A stretch of 64,000 nucleotides of DNA from Candidatus Kapaibacterium sp. (GTDB lineage Bacteria > Bacteroidota > Ignavibacteria > Kapaibacteriales > WFXC01). Below are positions 19,601 through 26,951 of this stretch, one piece after another; position 1 is the stretch's first letter; each line of letters starts with the position of its first letter. The stretch lies in NCBI GenBank assembly GCA_015490805.1, contig WFXC01000014.1:1-64000 (forward strand). The letters run 5' to 3'. The notes beneath the pieces were generated by a model. It saw only the letters and a program-made list of their open reading frames with translations, had not been told where the DNA came from and ran no database searches. The position numbers and the translations under genes were made by a program.

Positions 19601-19814
19601 TTGTCGCAGGCTGCAAATAAGAACTGTTATAACGAACCACCAAGGATGCATCTCCCAGTTTGGGAGCCGAGCTGGTCAACGACTTGATCCAGATTTCTAC
19701 GTACAATTGATCTGCTGCCCGCCGCGGGCGCATCGTAACCTGATAGACTTGCGAAAGAGCTGTAGTGAACATCACAAGGAAGGTCATCCAGACAAGAATG
19801 GAACGCGTTTTCAT
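13686..19814 (-). CDS. Giant secreted multidomain protein with T9SS type A sorting domain
   Basis: 2042 residues, secreted. Order seen: signal peptide (1-22), cohesin-like beta domain (about 25-200), LamG/concanavalin-like domain (about 385-580, FTVEAWVNL then LFLDG and GGIKGIRIWRAAL), an Ig-like segment, a second LamG-like domain (about 755-955, FFIEAWIRP, FYIDG), Ig/adhesion modules, a dockerin-like pair (about 1378-1430, GDVERDGQINAADRVRVRL and GDGQVNATDRTIV), a second cohesin-like domain (about 1495-1640), three Ser/Thr-rich Ig-like repeats with GGEQWRPN and GGETWYNV motifs, and a sorting domain from about 1953 (PHPQPAHDQLVV to the end). The C-terminal domain directs export by type IX secretion and is normally cleaved. 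Role is probably surface adhesion or polymer binding (inference). ATG follows AGGATGTCCG. Confidence 0.9.
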   Translation of the reverse strand: MKTRSILVWMTFLVMFTTALSQVYQVTMRPRRAADQLYVEIWIKSLTSSAPKLGDASLVVRYNSSYLQPATTQAPSSTDSVHYNVTQANPIVTITSQFHGVNGYNNLATQAYGAPTDGLYSLEVRLATLGSGGVQPSSTGRGSFVGKLIFDIINTPDTTQDANFQWNTLTTLGDIRIFDVDGNDIESQVQFINPGSFRIVGITILNPNGPSEVVDRDASYLNNTLVGYPIYFERSGFAEDQVSYATNATAYVIELSLDGGNSWTEVGRVAETTSSTASLVSGGVLANHVSGEISTTASTHIISTYTGAPLTLSASTYRQPLRVVWATNPTLVARSEQARLRITQLDETGYNSNIVTRGRLTPFDISDADFVYGRIFFLQIAGSSSQEYFKTTKTFSTPTEFTVEAWVNLNEVVSGNPGIIASSPGPGAPEEGSWILYLKNGKFPAFRVREVLGRGANGYLADVVAYDSLIAVSDAIPLGNSHAANWRHLAAVVKNDTVRLFLDGEIAVEYVNTNAADIRPLPTDHPIWVGVDPNNTTSATIPAENYFHGGIKGIRIWRAALTQEEIRQRVAGIDNPTNTSGTANILKSLELYFTLEGSNVDLASESYYQNGSDTLIHYLAGSRSDNTIRFRPDLPHLRLTAPTGGEGISNRQNITFEVRWVGYGLNNGTNATVQIEYSLDNSTWSYASSATGTPLNSVLLGNGRTTWEPYESADLRNLAGGAYSAPIWVRIRGAVGGDTNVVFTSDPATVAPYFSLYKNKSDIVVVEDGGPFAITGNDFFIEAWIRPYRFPTAAEGYFPIVSKVDTARKYRYYSLRLLSTGQLEFRITDTAGVERIARSDSTKPLEKPLTVSTDSAWTHVGVYVNLGNGGQSDIRFYIDGVPQSADTTITNQLGSNLYVDISDTSDFYIGYEPKLGTGADTVDAGFIGEIREIRFWKGAPNSESTAGAEPTSMTKFVWGAQAVYAKDLTSSYNANLVAAFDFNGGSFINNSVNRNFNRSFASSNNKVIARFYGVDSLKFVANEPYIKVVEPVFKQQVVNTTGSTVRVRWVGFHYTGATGVTSGSPGVPPSLEFSIRGGGGMLIQPYQYVGSTYWHTTQTIAFTLPSTSEYQFNGTGAPVQFAGSLDAGLTDPDLNDDGVYTDQGPIAAALTNARLRLSVTTATVIDTVRAESPLFTVVPRGNFTVRVLLEGYHIGTGANIQANLASTFESGGLVIKLYKDNAGSPGQFMDSALSVNGYSDLNPANRNAGNNKYANVPVLFTTIPEGNYWAVVDHINHLPVMSRLPAPFRISGDNEATWDIESGWDFQTWNGTAGNVLPSTWANITITTVPSSAWQTAGYYTAYGPAETSPTATYYSNTGLIYNNGRTGVIGAVDAIASMVAGDVERDGQINAADRVRVRLDAGTNLVRSDVTGDGQVNATDRTIVDRNFGKVSSIYDVTFPTGIRPADYDPLTVIAREDPWRSEWFNANYQRFASAVLTQEVGPVRKGIRLGNYVLSGGGIEYRVLAVPRLVGNYVEVDVYIQNEGEPFALGNATFALQYDPTKLQFMNLYNTNGSPFHNKPQRGYAQTYSAPKPGADKPLPNVRTIEIDYDQYARRPGSLVPDSPTLLGTLRFLIKERSGIITFEWYESTVVHTTDGANVTDQGIFETIKPIFFFTAEVVVPNGGEQWRPNRPYRVKWIHTGEESIRLQYSVDGGETWYNVVDQALDPATGELLWTVPAGIESNRCLVRILDDFTGIELDRSDDYFSIVSAYARILKPSADDPVYFGGSTAQILWEAKGLDQVQFDFSPDAGKTWEVNTSILSASAKNAYWRVPFVNTRHAQIRMVEVLPDGSREVMAVSEEFRVLAGRFTFTYPRKDVSLKVGQVARVRWTIQNAVEYVDIQLSTDNGETWTTVMANVDASRRYVDWVVPPMEGTKTVILRAIYPGEPALEYDRTDPFIIQGTTNVPEAQHYGDITLYQPHPQPAHDQLVVRYELPEPVPVVIRLLNVVGRQVAKVATRELSTAGTHRITLDVSMLPAGSYTLELQAGNKRYYQRVVIVR

Positions 19815-20003
19815 CGGACATCCTGCCCTCTTTTATCCAACAAATTTCCCGTGTACCGTCCTGGACACTTTTCTTCCTAAAAGACTTCAACCGCTATTAT
19901 CGTCACGCTTTCCTCATTCCTTAAATTTATCAGGATAATTGCTCCCACCTCCTTCCCATTTCGCACTCGCACCTTGCCATAACATCGAAAAATTTTACAG
20001 AAA

Positions 20004-20034
20004 CTTAACATTTCCCCGAAAATTTTTAAATTTG
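20004..20034 (+). promoter_or_regulatory. Possible Bacteroidetes-type promoter of the lrp-glnN operon
   Basis: CTTA at 20004, 19 bases, then TAAATTTG at 20027-20034, which fits TAnnTTTG exactly; the upstream element has one mismatch to CTTG. It lies 30 bases before the regulator's ATG. Confidence 0.45.
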
Positions 20035-20064
20035 TACTTTGAAAAATCAGAAATTTTGCAACTT

Positions 20065-20523
20065 ATGGATGCTATCGACAGAAAGATTTGCCAACTCCTT
20101 CAGCAGAACAGTCGCGCTCACTTGAACGCTATCGCCGAAGCAGCAGGCGTATCGATCGCAACGGTGAGCGAGCGATTGCGAAAGCTGGAAGAGAAAGGAA
20201 TTATTCAGCAATACACCACCTACGTCGATCCCAAACAGTGGGGATGCGACATTACAGCTTTTATCTTTGTAACCGTTGAAGGGAGCCAGCATTATCCGCA
20301 CTTCATTGAACGTTGTCAGCAACATCCGGAAATCTTAGAGTGTCACGCTATTACTGGAGAAGCATCACACTTATTGAAAATCCGGACAACGAATACCGCC
20401 ACCTTAGAGCGTCTGCTGGCAACCATTCAAAAATGGAAAGGGGTGAAGCGGACATTTACTTCGCTGGTGCTTTCAACGCATAAAGAGCAATTATTACTGC
20501 CGATGACGGCTGATGACTCATAA
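20065..20523 (+). CDS. Lrp/AsnC family transcriptional regulator
   Basis: 152 residues: N-terminal helix-turn-helix (about 1-50, MDAIDRKICQLL and AGVSIATVSERLRKLEEKGII) and a C-terminal RAM ligand-binding domain (about 65-140, ending in the region VKRTFTSLVLS). Members form octamers that bind DNA in response to amino acids. The start at 20065 fits the family; the track ORF runs 42 codons further up through the promoter. It overlaps the glutamine synthetase gene, so it probably controls nitrogen or glutamine metabolism and its own operon (inference). Confidence 0.93.
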   Translation: MDAIDRKICQLLQQNSRAHLNAIAEAAGVSIATVSERLRKLEEKGIIQQYTTYVDPKQWGCDITAFIFVTVEGSQHYPHFIERCQQHPEILECHAITGEASHLLKIRTTNTATLERLLATIQKWKGVKRTFTSLVLSTHKEQLLLPMTADDS

Positions 20524-22738
20524 AAAATCTGTCGGAATGTATGTATCACGAAACATGGGACACAAACCAATGAGCTTTTCTTCGGCTTCTTTGCAAACGA
20601 CTGCGGGGCACAACGGGATTGCGCAATCGGATGAGCAGTTTCCTGCTGACATCAATGCTATCTTTGGAATTCAAACCTTCTCGCTGGAAGCAATGCGAGC
20701 CTACCTCCCCGATGATGTCTTTGCCTCACTGGCAAAAACGATGCAGCAGGGAGAACCTTTAGATCCCAATATTGCTGATGTCGTGGCTTTAGCAATGAAA
20801 GAGTGGGCAATCGAGCACGGAGCGACCCACTTCACCCACTGGTTTCAGCCCCTGACCGGTGGAACGGCTGAAAAACACGAAAGCTTCGTTACACCGAATG
20901 TTGGTGGCGGCGCTGTAGCTAAATTCTCCGGGAAAGATCTGATCCAGGGTGAACCGGACGCTTCCTCTTTTCCCAGTGGAGGATTGCGTGCTACTTTTGA
21001 AGCTCGAGGATACACTGCGTGGGATCCCAGCTCTCCAGCCTTCGTAATGCGCATTGGCAATACGGCTACGTTGTGTATCCCTACTGCTTTTGCTTCCTGG
21101 AGCGGTGAAGCCTTAGATTACAAAATTCCCTTGCTCCGTTCGATCGAAGCACTGAACAAGCAAGCCCTGGAAGCGCTCCGACTTTTAGGCGAGGAAAAAG
21201 TCCAGAAATGCTTCGCCACCGCAGGCTCGGAACAAGAATTTTTCCTCATCCATCAACAATTCTACAATCGCCGACCTGATTTAGTTGTGACTGGCAGAAC
21301 GCTCATTGGGGCTCGTCCTGCCAAATCCCAAGAACTGGCGGATCATTATTTCGGCTCCATCCCAGAAAAAGTATTGGCATACATGCGGGAAGTCGAATAT
21401 CGGCTCTACCGCCTGGGTGTTCCCATTAAAACTCGCCACAACGAGGTTGCGCCCAGCCAGTATGAAATTGCTCCCCTGTACGAACACGCCAACATCTCAG
21501 CAGACCACCAGCAACTTATTATGAACATCCTCCGTTCCACTGCTCCCAAATACGATATGGTTTGCTTGCTGCACGAAAAACCTTTTGAAGGAATTAACGG
21601 CAGTGGCAAGCATCTCAACTGGTCTATTGCAACTGACACCGGATTGAATCTCCTGGACCCCGGCAAAACCCCACACGAAAATTTGATCTTTCTCTACTTT
21701 GCTGCTGCGGTTATCAAAGCAGTTGATCAATATCAGGGCTTGCTTCGAGCTTCCATTGCCTCTGCGGGAAATGACCATCGCCTTGGGGGACACGAAGCAC
21801 CGCCAGCCATTATGTCGATCTTCTTAGGAGATGAGCTCAGCAATATCTTCGAACGCATTGTCGAAGGACAGGAACACAAGCAACTGGAAGGTGGACTGCT
21901 GGGTTTAGGAGCCCCCATTTTGCCCTCGTTGCCACGTCACTCCACGGATCGGAATCGTACTTCTCCTCTGGCTTTTACAGGCAACAAGTTTGAATTTCGA
22001 GCTGTTGGCGCCAGTCAAACCATTTCCTGGCCCCTCACCATTCTCAACACTATCGTTGCTGATGCCTTAGCGAGTATGAATGAACGTTTGAAGGCGCTGC
22101 TGAATGGAGGTTCTTCCTTAGAATCTGCCCTGCGATCCCTGCTCGCGGAGGTATACCAGCAGCATCGCCGTATCGTTTTCAACGGTGATGGTTATTCGCC
22201 TGAGTGGCGAACAGAGGCGCAGCGGCGGGGGTTGCTGGAGCTTCCCGACTCAGTTACAGCACTTCAGCAGCTTCACGATCCTGCGATTATCCAACTCTTC
22301 GAGCGTCACGGTGTCTTATCTCAAAAGGAGCTGGCAGCCCGGGAGGAAATTTTCCTGGACCAGTATACCAAAACTCGCATCATCGAATCGCTCACACTGT
22401 TATCCCTGGTTCGTAAATTCGTACTACCGGCCGCCTTTCACTACGGTCGACAATTGCGAGAAACAGCAAACATTTTCAATTCCAATATTCCTCTGGAAGT
22501 CTACACCGATCACTTCGCACTCCTGATCGAGCAACTACTGCAAAAAACGCAAGCGCTGGATCAAGAAGTCGTGCGAATTGAACAATTGCCAGACACGCAA
22601 CAACGAGCTCAGGAAGCTGTAACCGTGCTGGTACCGCTTTTAGCTGAAATCCGTACCCTATGCGATAACTTAGAAACCTTTATTCCAGCAGAGTTATGGT
22701 ACTTACCAACATACCAGGAGATGCTTTTTCTTAAATAA
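20513..22738 (+). CDS. glnN: Glutamine synthetase type III
   Basis: 741 residues, the usual length of GSIII, which makes glutamine from glutamate, ammonia and ATP as large double-ring oligomers. Signature stretches are FVTPNVGGGAVAKFSGKDL, ATAGSEQEFFLI, NGSGKHLNWSI, AGNDHRLGGHEAPPAIMSIF and FTGNKFEFRAVGASQ. ATG at 20513 overlaps the regulator gene by 11 bases; later ATGs such as MSFSSASL are possible. GSIII is typical of Bacteroidetes and cyanobacteria. Confidence 0.96.
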   Translation: MTHKKSVGMYVSRNMGHKPMSFSSASLQTTAGHNGIAQSDEQFPADINAIFGIQTFSLEAMRAYLPDDVFASLAKTMQQGEPLDPNIADVVALAMKEWAIEHGATHFTHWFQPLTGGTAEKHESFVTPNVGGGAVAKFSGKDLIQGEPDASSFPSGGLRATFEARGYTAWDPSSPAFVMRIGNTATLCIPTAFASWSGEALDYKIPLLRSIEALNKQALEALRLLGEEKVQKCFATAGSEQEFFLIHQQFYNRRPDLVVTGRTLIGARPAKSQELADHYFGSIPEKVLAYMREVEYRLYRLGVPIKTRHNEVAPSQYEIAPLYEHANISADHQQLIMNILRSTAPKYDMVCLLHEKPFEGINGSGKHLNWSIATDTGLNLLDPGKTPHENLIFLYFAAAVIKAVDQYQGLLRASIASAGNDHRLGGHEAPPAIMSIFLGDELSNIFERIVEGQEHKQLEGGLLGLGAPILPSLPRHSTDRNRTSPLAFTGNKFEFRAVGASQTISWPLTILNTIVADALASMNERLKALLNGGSSLESALRSLLAEVYQQHRRIVFNGDGYSPEWRTEAQRRGLLELPDSVTALQQLHDPAIIQLFERHGVLSQKELAAREEIFLDQYTKTRIIESLTLLSLVRKFVLPAAFHYGRQLRETANIFNSNIPLEVYTDHFALLIEQLLQKTQALDQEVVRIEQLPDTQQRAQEAVTVLVPLLAEIRTLCDNLETFIPAELWYLPTYQEMLFLK

Positions 22739-22780
22739 CACTCAACCAAAAGTGAGACATTGTGCTCTCGAGCTGAAAGC

Positions 22781-24997
22781 TTAAAAGGCTTCGCCAATAG
22801 CAATTTGCCATCGAAACGGTAGTTGGGCTAATCGTTGAACAAACCACAACTGCCGGTGCGGATCGTACACTGGGAACGCTACATCGATCCGTACCGGTGG
22901 TGCCGTTTCAACGCCCAACCGAATACCAACGCCAGCATCCAAGGCGATATTGGGGATAATCTTATCCCTGTTGTATTGCTGCGGGCCTGCCAGGAAGCTA
23001 TTGAACATATTGCCCCAGTCTACAAAAAACGTCCATCCCAGCACTTTCTCAATCAAGGATTCCAGGAAGGTTACCGGCTCAGTCCGATGGCGAAAGCGAA
23101 AGCGAAACTCTATACTCCCTTCCAGGACGGAACCGCCTCCAATAATATCGGTCCATCGAGCTAACTCCGCATCGTCAGCTATGGGATATGCAGACAATGT
23201 CCGAGTCGCCCACGCCCGCAAACTGTTACTGCCACCTGCAAAAAAATGCTTCTCCAGCGGTACATAAGAAGAGCGATCAATCCAGACAATATGTCCCACT
23301 CGCTGCTTCAGAGCAAAAACCCAGCGCCGCCCCAAAGGGAAGAAAAAACTACCATAAGCTTGAATGCGTACATATCGCGAATTGCCCCGTAGAACCGCCG
23401 GTAAAATGCCAGCAGCTTCAACGCCTAACGCCACAAAATGCCCCCGTGATGGAAAAAACGGATGATTCCGCGTATCCCCACTGATTTGCCATTCCAGCAG
23501 GGAAGTTGTAAAGAATGACTTTTCAAGATTCATAACAGTATCCAGCACAGCGTATAAAAACAATCGGCGGCGGATGCGTAATGAATCCTTTTCCGACAAT
23601 GCCCTCTGTAGGGCTTCAGCATAAGCAGAAGCAAAATTCAAAGGCTTCACCCGCTGCATATTGATACCAAACTGCATCGAGTTGAAAAAATTCTGTTTCG
23701 GCAAATAAACCGGCAACGCAACTCCAAATTGAAAAAGCTGAAGCTGCAACTGCTGGGTTACAAATTGCTGTGCTGCGAGAATGTCACCACGCGCTGCGAC
23801 CGGATATCCAAATACTTTCATCAAATACGGCTGCTGGAGCGACATCCCTACTTGTAACTCATAAAAAGGCGCAATACTTCCGGTGAAAACGCCGACCGGA
23901 TCTCGAAGTGCGCCCCGAAAGTACAAACGCAATCGCTGGGCTGCCCCGAAAGCATTCAAATGTTGATATTCCCCAATTCCTCCAAAATCCCACGAGGTTA
24001 CCAAAGGATACTTTGCATAAAACAGACTGGCTTCAACAGATTCAGTTTTCCGCATCCGTAGCCGTATTCGTAATCCCACAAGCGAATCACGTTCCCATTG
24101 CGCCTTCGCAATAGTATCAATTTCCACGTACTCAAACACATTTCCCAGGCGCCGCAGTTGTTTCTCGGTCTCAATCACTCGGTATCGCTGATACCATTCT
24201 CCTTTCTGGATAGCAATCTGCTCCCGAATCAATCTTTGCGATACTGGCTGCTGCCCTCTGGTGTCTAACTGTATTTGCACAGTAGCAATCCGATAGCGTT
24301 TCCCCGGTGAAAAAAGCAAAGTTACACTGTCCGATTTCGTCGCGGTATTATAGGACACCACCGGAGGATCTACCTTTGCAGCAAAATACCCTGAATCCTG
24401 CAGCAGTGTCACCGCCTGCTGTGCGATACCGTTGAGCCGGTGAATAACAACAGGCTGATGACGAAGCGGCTCGAAAAGGCGCTGAATCTGCTGCCGCATC
24501 GCTATCTGGACTTTGTCCAGCCCACGAAGCACGATCGTATCGAATTTTGCTCGCTGTCCCTCCCAGATTTCAAAGAGCACCGTATTCAAATGATAGGTCG
24601 TATCGCTCACAAAGCGCACCGTAACATCCGCATCGTGGAATCCGTAAGCATTGTAAAGCTGCAGTAATAACTGGCGATCGCTTTCCGCAACAGTTGGATT
24701 GTAAAAACTCCGACGCGCCTGACGGATTTCTTCTTCTACTTTCCAGCTTATGCTGCGAAGCCACTTCGGCGCCTGGGGCGTTCGCAGAACCAGATGGGCA
24801 AAGCTCAGGAGAAACTGATCTGCTATCCCATACTCTGTCGGCTTCAGATGAACGACTGCCAAGAGTTGGTCATCCGTAAAAAATTCGTTCCCAACAAACA
24901 CAACTCGATGGATCTCCCACTTCCCAGACGCGAAAGCAATAAATGGGAATATCCACAGGACCCAAAGGACAAACCGCAACCTCCCTGATTGCCACAC
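22781..24997 (-). CDS. Omp85-family outer-membrane protein, TamA/TamL-like
   Basis: 738 residues: signal peptide (about 1-24, ending FIAFASG), POTRA-like repeats (about 25-300; first WEIHRVVFVGNEFFTDDQLL), then a 16-strand-type barrel with the surface-antigen signature near HFFAGGSNSLRAWATRTL. The chain ends in GEAF with a terminal Phe. Such proteins insert or translocate other outer-membrane proteins. It is distinct from the full-length BamA at 45.2-47.6 kb and closer to TamA/TamL. It follows the DUF2795 gene by 39 bases and converges on glnN; no clear hairpin was seen between them. Confidence 0.88.
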   Translation of the reverse strand: MWQSGRLRFVLWVLWIFPFIAFASGKWEIHRVVFVGNEFFTDDQLLAVVHLKPTEYGIADQFLLSFAHLVLRTPQAPKWLRSISWKVEEEIRQARRSFYNPTVAESDRQLLLQLYNAYGFHDADVTVRFVSDTTYHLNTVLFEIWEGQRAKFDTIVLRGLDKVQIAMRQQIQRLFEPLRHQPVVIHRLNGIAQQAVTLLQDSGYFAAKVDPPVVSYNTATKSDSVTLLFSPGKRYRIATVQIQLDTRGQQPVSQRLIREQIAIQKGEWYQRYRVIETEKQLRRLGNVFEYVEIDTIAKAQWERDSLVGLRIRLRMRKTESVEASLFYAKYPLVTSWDFGGIGEYQHLNAFGAAQRLRLYFRGALRDPVGVFTGSIAPFYELQVGMSLQQPYLMKVFGYPVAARGDILAAQQFVTQQLQLQLFQFGVALPVYLPKQNFFNSMQFGINMQRVKPLNFASAYAEALQRALSEKDSLRIRRRLFLYAVLDTVMNLEKSFFTTSLLEWQISGDTRNHPFFPSRGHFVALGVEAAGILPAVLRGNSRYVRIQAYGSFFFPLGRRWVFALKQRVGHIVWIDRSSYVPLEKHFFAGGSNSLRAWATRTLSAYPIADDAELARWTDIIGGGSVLEGSIEFRFRFRHRTEPVTFLESLIEKVLGWTFFVDWGNMFNSFLAGPQQYNRDKIIPNIALDAGVGIRLGVETAPPVRIDVAFPVYDPHRQLWFVQRLAQLPFRWQIAIGEAF

Positions 24998-25036
24998 CTT
25001 CTCCTCCTATTGCCCCGCTTGTTACCGGGTTATCGA

Positions 25037-25267
25037 TTATTCAAATTCTTCTTCTTCGTCCTCACCAAACAAAAACAAATCCTGATCTGCATACTCGGGC
25101 CAGATGTCCTCCAGGCTTTCATAAATCAGTTCATCATCCAGCTCCTGTAAATTCTCAATCACCTGCAATGGAGCGCCAATTCGTTCTGCGTAATCCAACA
25201 ACTCTTCCTTCGTTGCCGGGAAAGGGGCATCTTCCAGAAATGAGATAAGCTCAGGCGTCCAGATCAT
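25037..25267 (-). CDS. DUF2795 family small acidic protein
   Basis: 76 residues. FLEDAPFPATKEELLDYAERIGAPL and the later YESLEDIWPEY match the small DUF2795 proteins widespread in Bacteroidetes, whose function is not known. The tail is very acidic (GEDEEEEFE). It stands 99 bases after the yifB stop and just before the Omp85 gene; ATG has a close GGAGC. Confidence 0.85.
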   Translation of the reverse strand: MIWTPELISFLEDAPFPATKEELLDYAERIGAPLQVIENLQELDDELIYESLEDIWPEYADQDLFLFGEDEEEEFE

Positions 25268-25366
25268 TGCTCCATACCTTCAATATTGTTAAACAAACTT
25301 TTTCTATCAATCTTGCTACCCATTTTGCGCTTATAACGAGCAATGCCGGTTATATTGTATTCTCCC

Positions 25367-26920
25367 TTACGCATTCCAGTACTGTCGGTCTAAGCTTCGG
25401 TACTGGATTGCCTCTGCAAGGTGATGCGCAGCAATTTTTTCTGCGCCATCCAGATCGGCAATCGTTCGAGCTACTTTTAAAATACGATCAAAGGCTCTGG
25501 CTGAAAGTCCCAATTGGCGCATTGCCATCCGCATCATCGCTTCACCCTCGCTATCAATTTGACAGAAGCGACGAACATCTGCTGATTGCATATCAGCATT
25601 TTTATAGACAGCCGGCATCGCTGAAAATCGCCGCTGCTGTATTTCCCGCGCCTTCACCACTCGCTCTCGCACCGCTACCGATCGTTCCCCTTCTGCTTTT
25701 GTTGCCAACTGCTCATAAGGTACCACCGGAACTTCAACGTGAATGTCGATGCGGTCTAATAAGGGTCCGGATATTTTCGATACATATCGCTGAATCTGGC
25801 GTGGCGTACAATGGCATACCTGCCGAGGATTTCCCAGATTGCCACAAGGACACGGATTCATTGAGCAAACCAGCATAAAATTAGCTGGATACTCGACTGT
25901 CATCCGGGATCGAGAAATAGTAATTTTCTTTTCCTCCAGTGGCTGTCGCAGCACTTCTAAGACATTCCGTGGAAACTCTGGCAATTCATCCAGAAAGAGC
26001 ACTCCGTGGTGTGCTAAGGAAATTTCTCCCGGACGGATTACGGTCATTCCACCGCCAACTAAAGCAGCATTCGAAATGGTATGATGCGGAGCACGAAAAG
26101 GTCGAGTTACCACCAGCGCCTCTCCTTGCGGTAGCAAGCCCGCTACAGAATGAATTTTTGTGGTCTCAATGGCTTCTTCAAATGACAGCGGCGGCAAAAT
26201 AGTTGGCAAGCGTTTTGCCAGCATCGTTTTACCTGATCCCGGTGGTCCAATCATAATCAGATTGTGTCCTCCAGCCGCTGCTACCTCCATTGCTCTTTTC
26301 ACGTGTTCCTGTCCTTTCACATCCGCAAAATCTACATCGTACTGATCCTTGCGGTCCTCAAAAATAGCCCGGCGATCAACCGACGCTGGCGGAATATCCA
26401 GTGCTCCATTGAACCAATCCACTGCTTCTTGCAGCGTGTGTACTGGAATAACCTGCAACTGCTCCACCATTGCTGCTTCAAAGGCATTGGCAGCCGGCAG
26501 TAAGAATGTGCGAATTTCCGAATGTTCTGCTGCACAAAGGGCAATAGGCAGGCCACCGCGGATCGCTCGAATTTCCCCATCCAGTGCCAATTCCCCTAAC
26601 GCCAGTGTTGTCCGCCACCGCTCACTGTCCGCATTGATAACCCCAGCAGAAGCCAGAATTCCCAGTGCCATCGGAAGATCAAACCCACTGCCTTCTTTTT
26701 TCACGTCCGCTGGTGCCAGGTTAATTGTAATCCGTTTTTGTGGAAAAGCATAACCAGAATTCTTCAGTGCTGCTGGAATCCGTTCTCGTGCTTCCTTTAC
26801 GGCAGAATCAGGTAGTCCAACTACCGTAAAATTGGGCAATCCATTTTCCAGATGCGTCTCGATTTCCACCACAAAAGCGGTAATACCAAAGGTGGAGGCA
26901 GCAAAAATTCGGGTGAACAT
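25367..26920 (-). CDS. YifB/ComM-family Mg-chelatase-like AAA ATPase
   Basis: 517 residues: an N-terminal Lon-like domain (about 1-170, starting MFTRIFAASTFGITAF), an AAA+ core with Walker A GPPGSGKTMLAKRLP and Walker B VLFLDELPEF, a Cys-rich segment MNPCPCGNLG, and a C-terminal Mg-chelatase helical domain ending in AIQYRSLDRQYW. ComM is a hexameric branch-migration helicase used in natural transformation; the family function elsewhere is presumed similar. It follows rtcB by 31 bases. Confidence 0.93.
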   Translation of the reverse strand: MFTRIFAASTFGITAFVVEIETHLENGLPNFTVVGLPDSAVKEARERIPAALKNSGYAFPQKRITINLAPADVKKEGSGFDLPMALGILASAGVINADSERWRTTLALGELALDGEIRAIRGGLPIALCAAEHSEIRTFLLPAANAFEAAMVEQLQVIPVHTLQEAVDWFNGALDIPPASVDRRAIFEDRKDQYDVDFADVKGQEHVKRAMEVAAAGGHNLIMIGPPGSGKTMLAKRLPTILPPLSFEEAIETTKIHSVAGLLPQGEALVVTRPFRAPHHTISNAALVGGGMTVIRPGEISLAHHGVLFLDELPEFPRNVLEVLRQPLEEKKITISRSRMTVEYPANFMLVCSMNPCPCGNLGNPRQVCHCTPRQIQRYVSKISGPLLDRIDIHVEVPVVPYEQLATKAEGERSVAVRERVVKAREIQQRRFSAMPAVYKNADMQSADVRRFCQIDSEGEAMMRMAMRQLGLSARAFDRILKVARTIADLDGAEKIAAHHLAEAIQYRSLDRQYWNA

Positions 26921-26951
26921 TGCGTTGCTCCTGTATCTTTTGAAGGAAATC

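Noticed and set aside
22739-22780. Terminator between glnN and the Omp85 gene
   Set aside because: Only a short GCTCTCGAGC palindrome without a T-run; not convincing.
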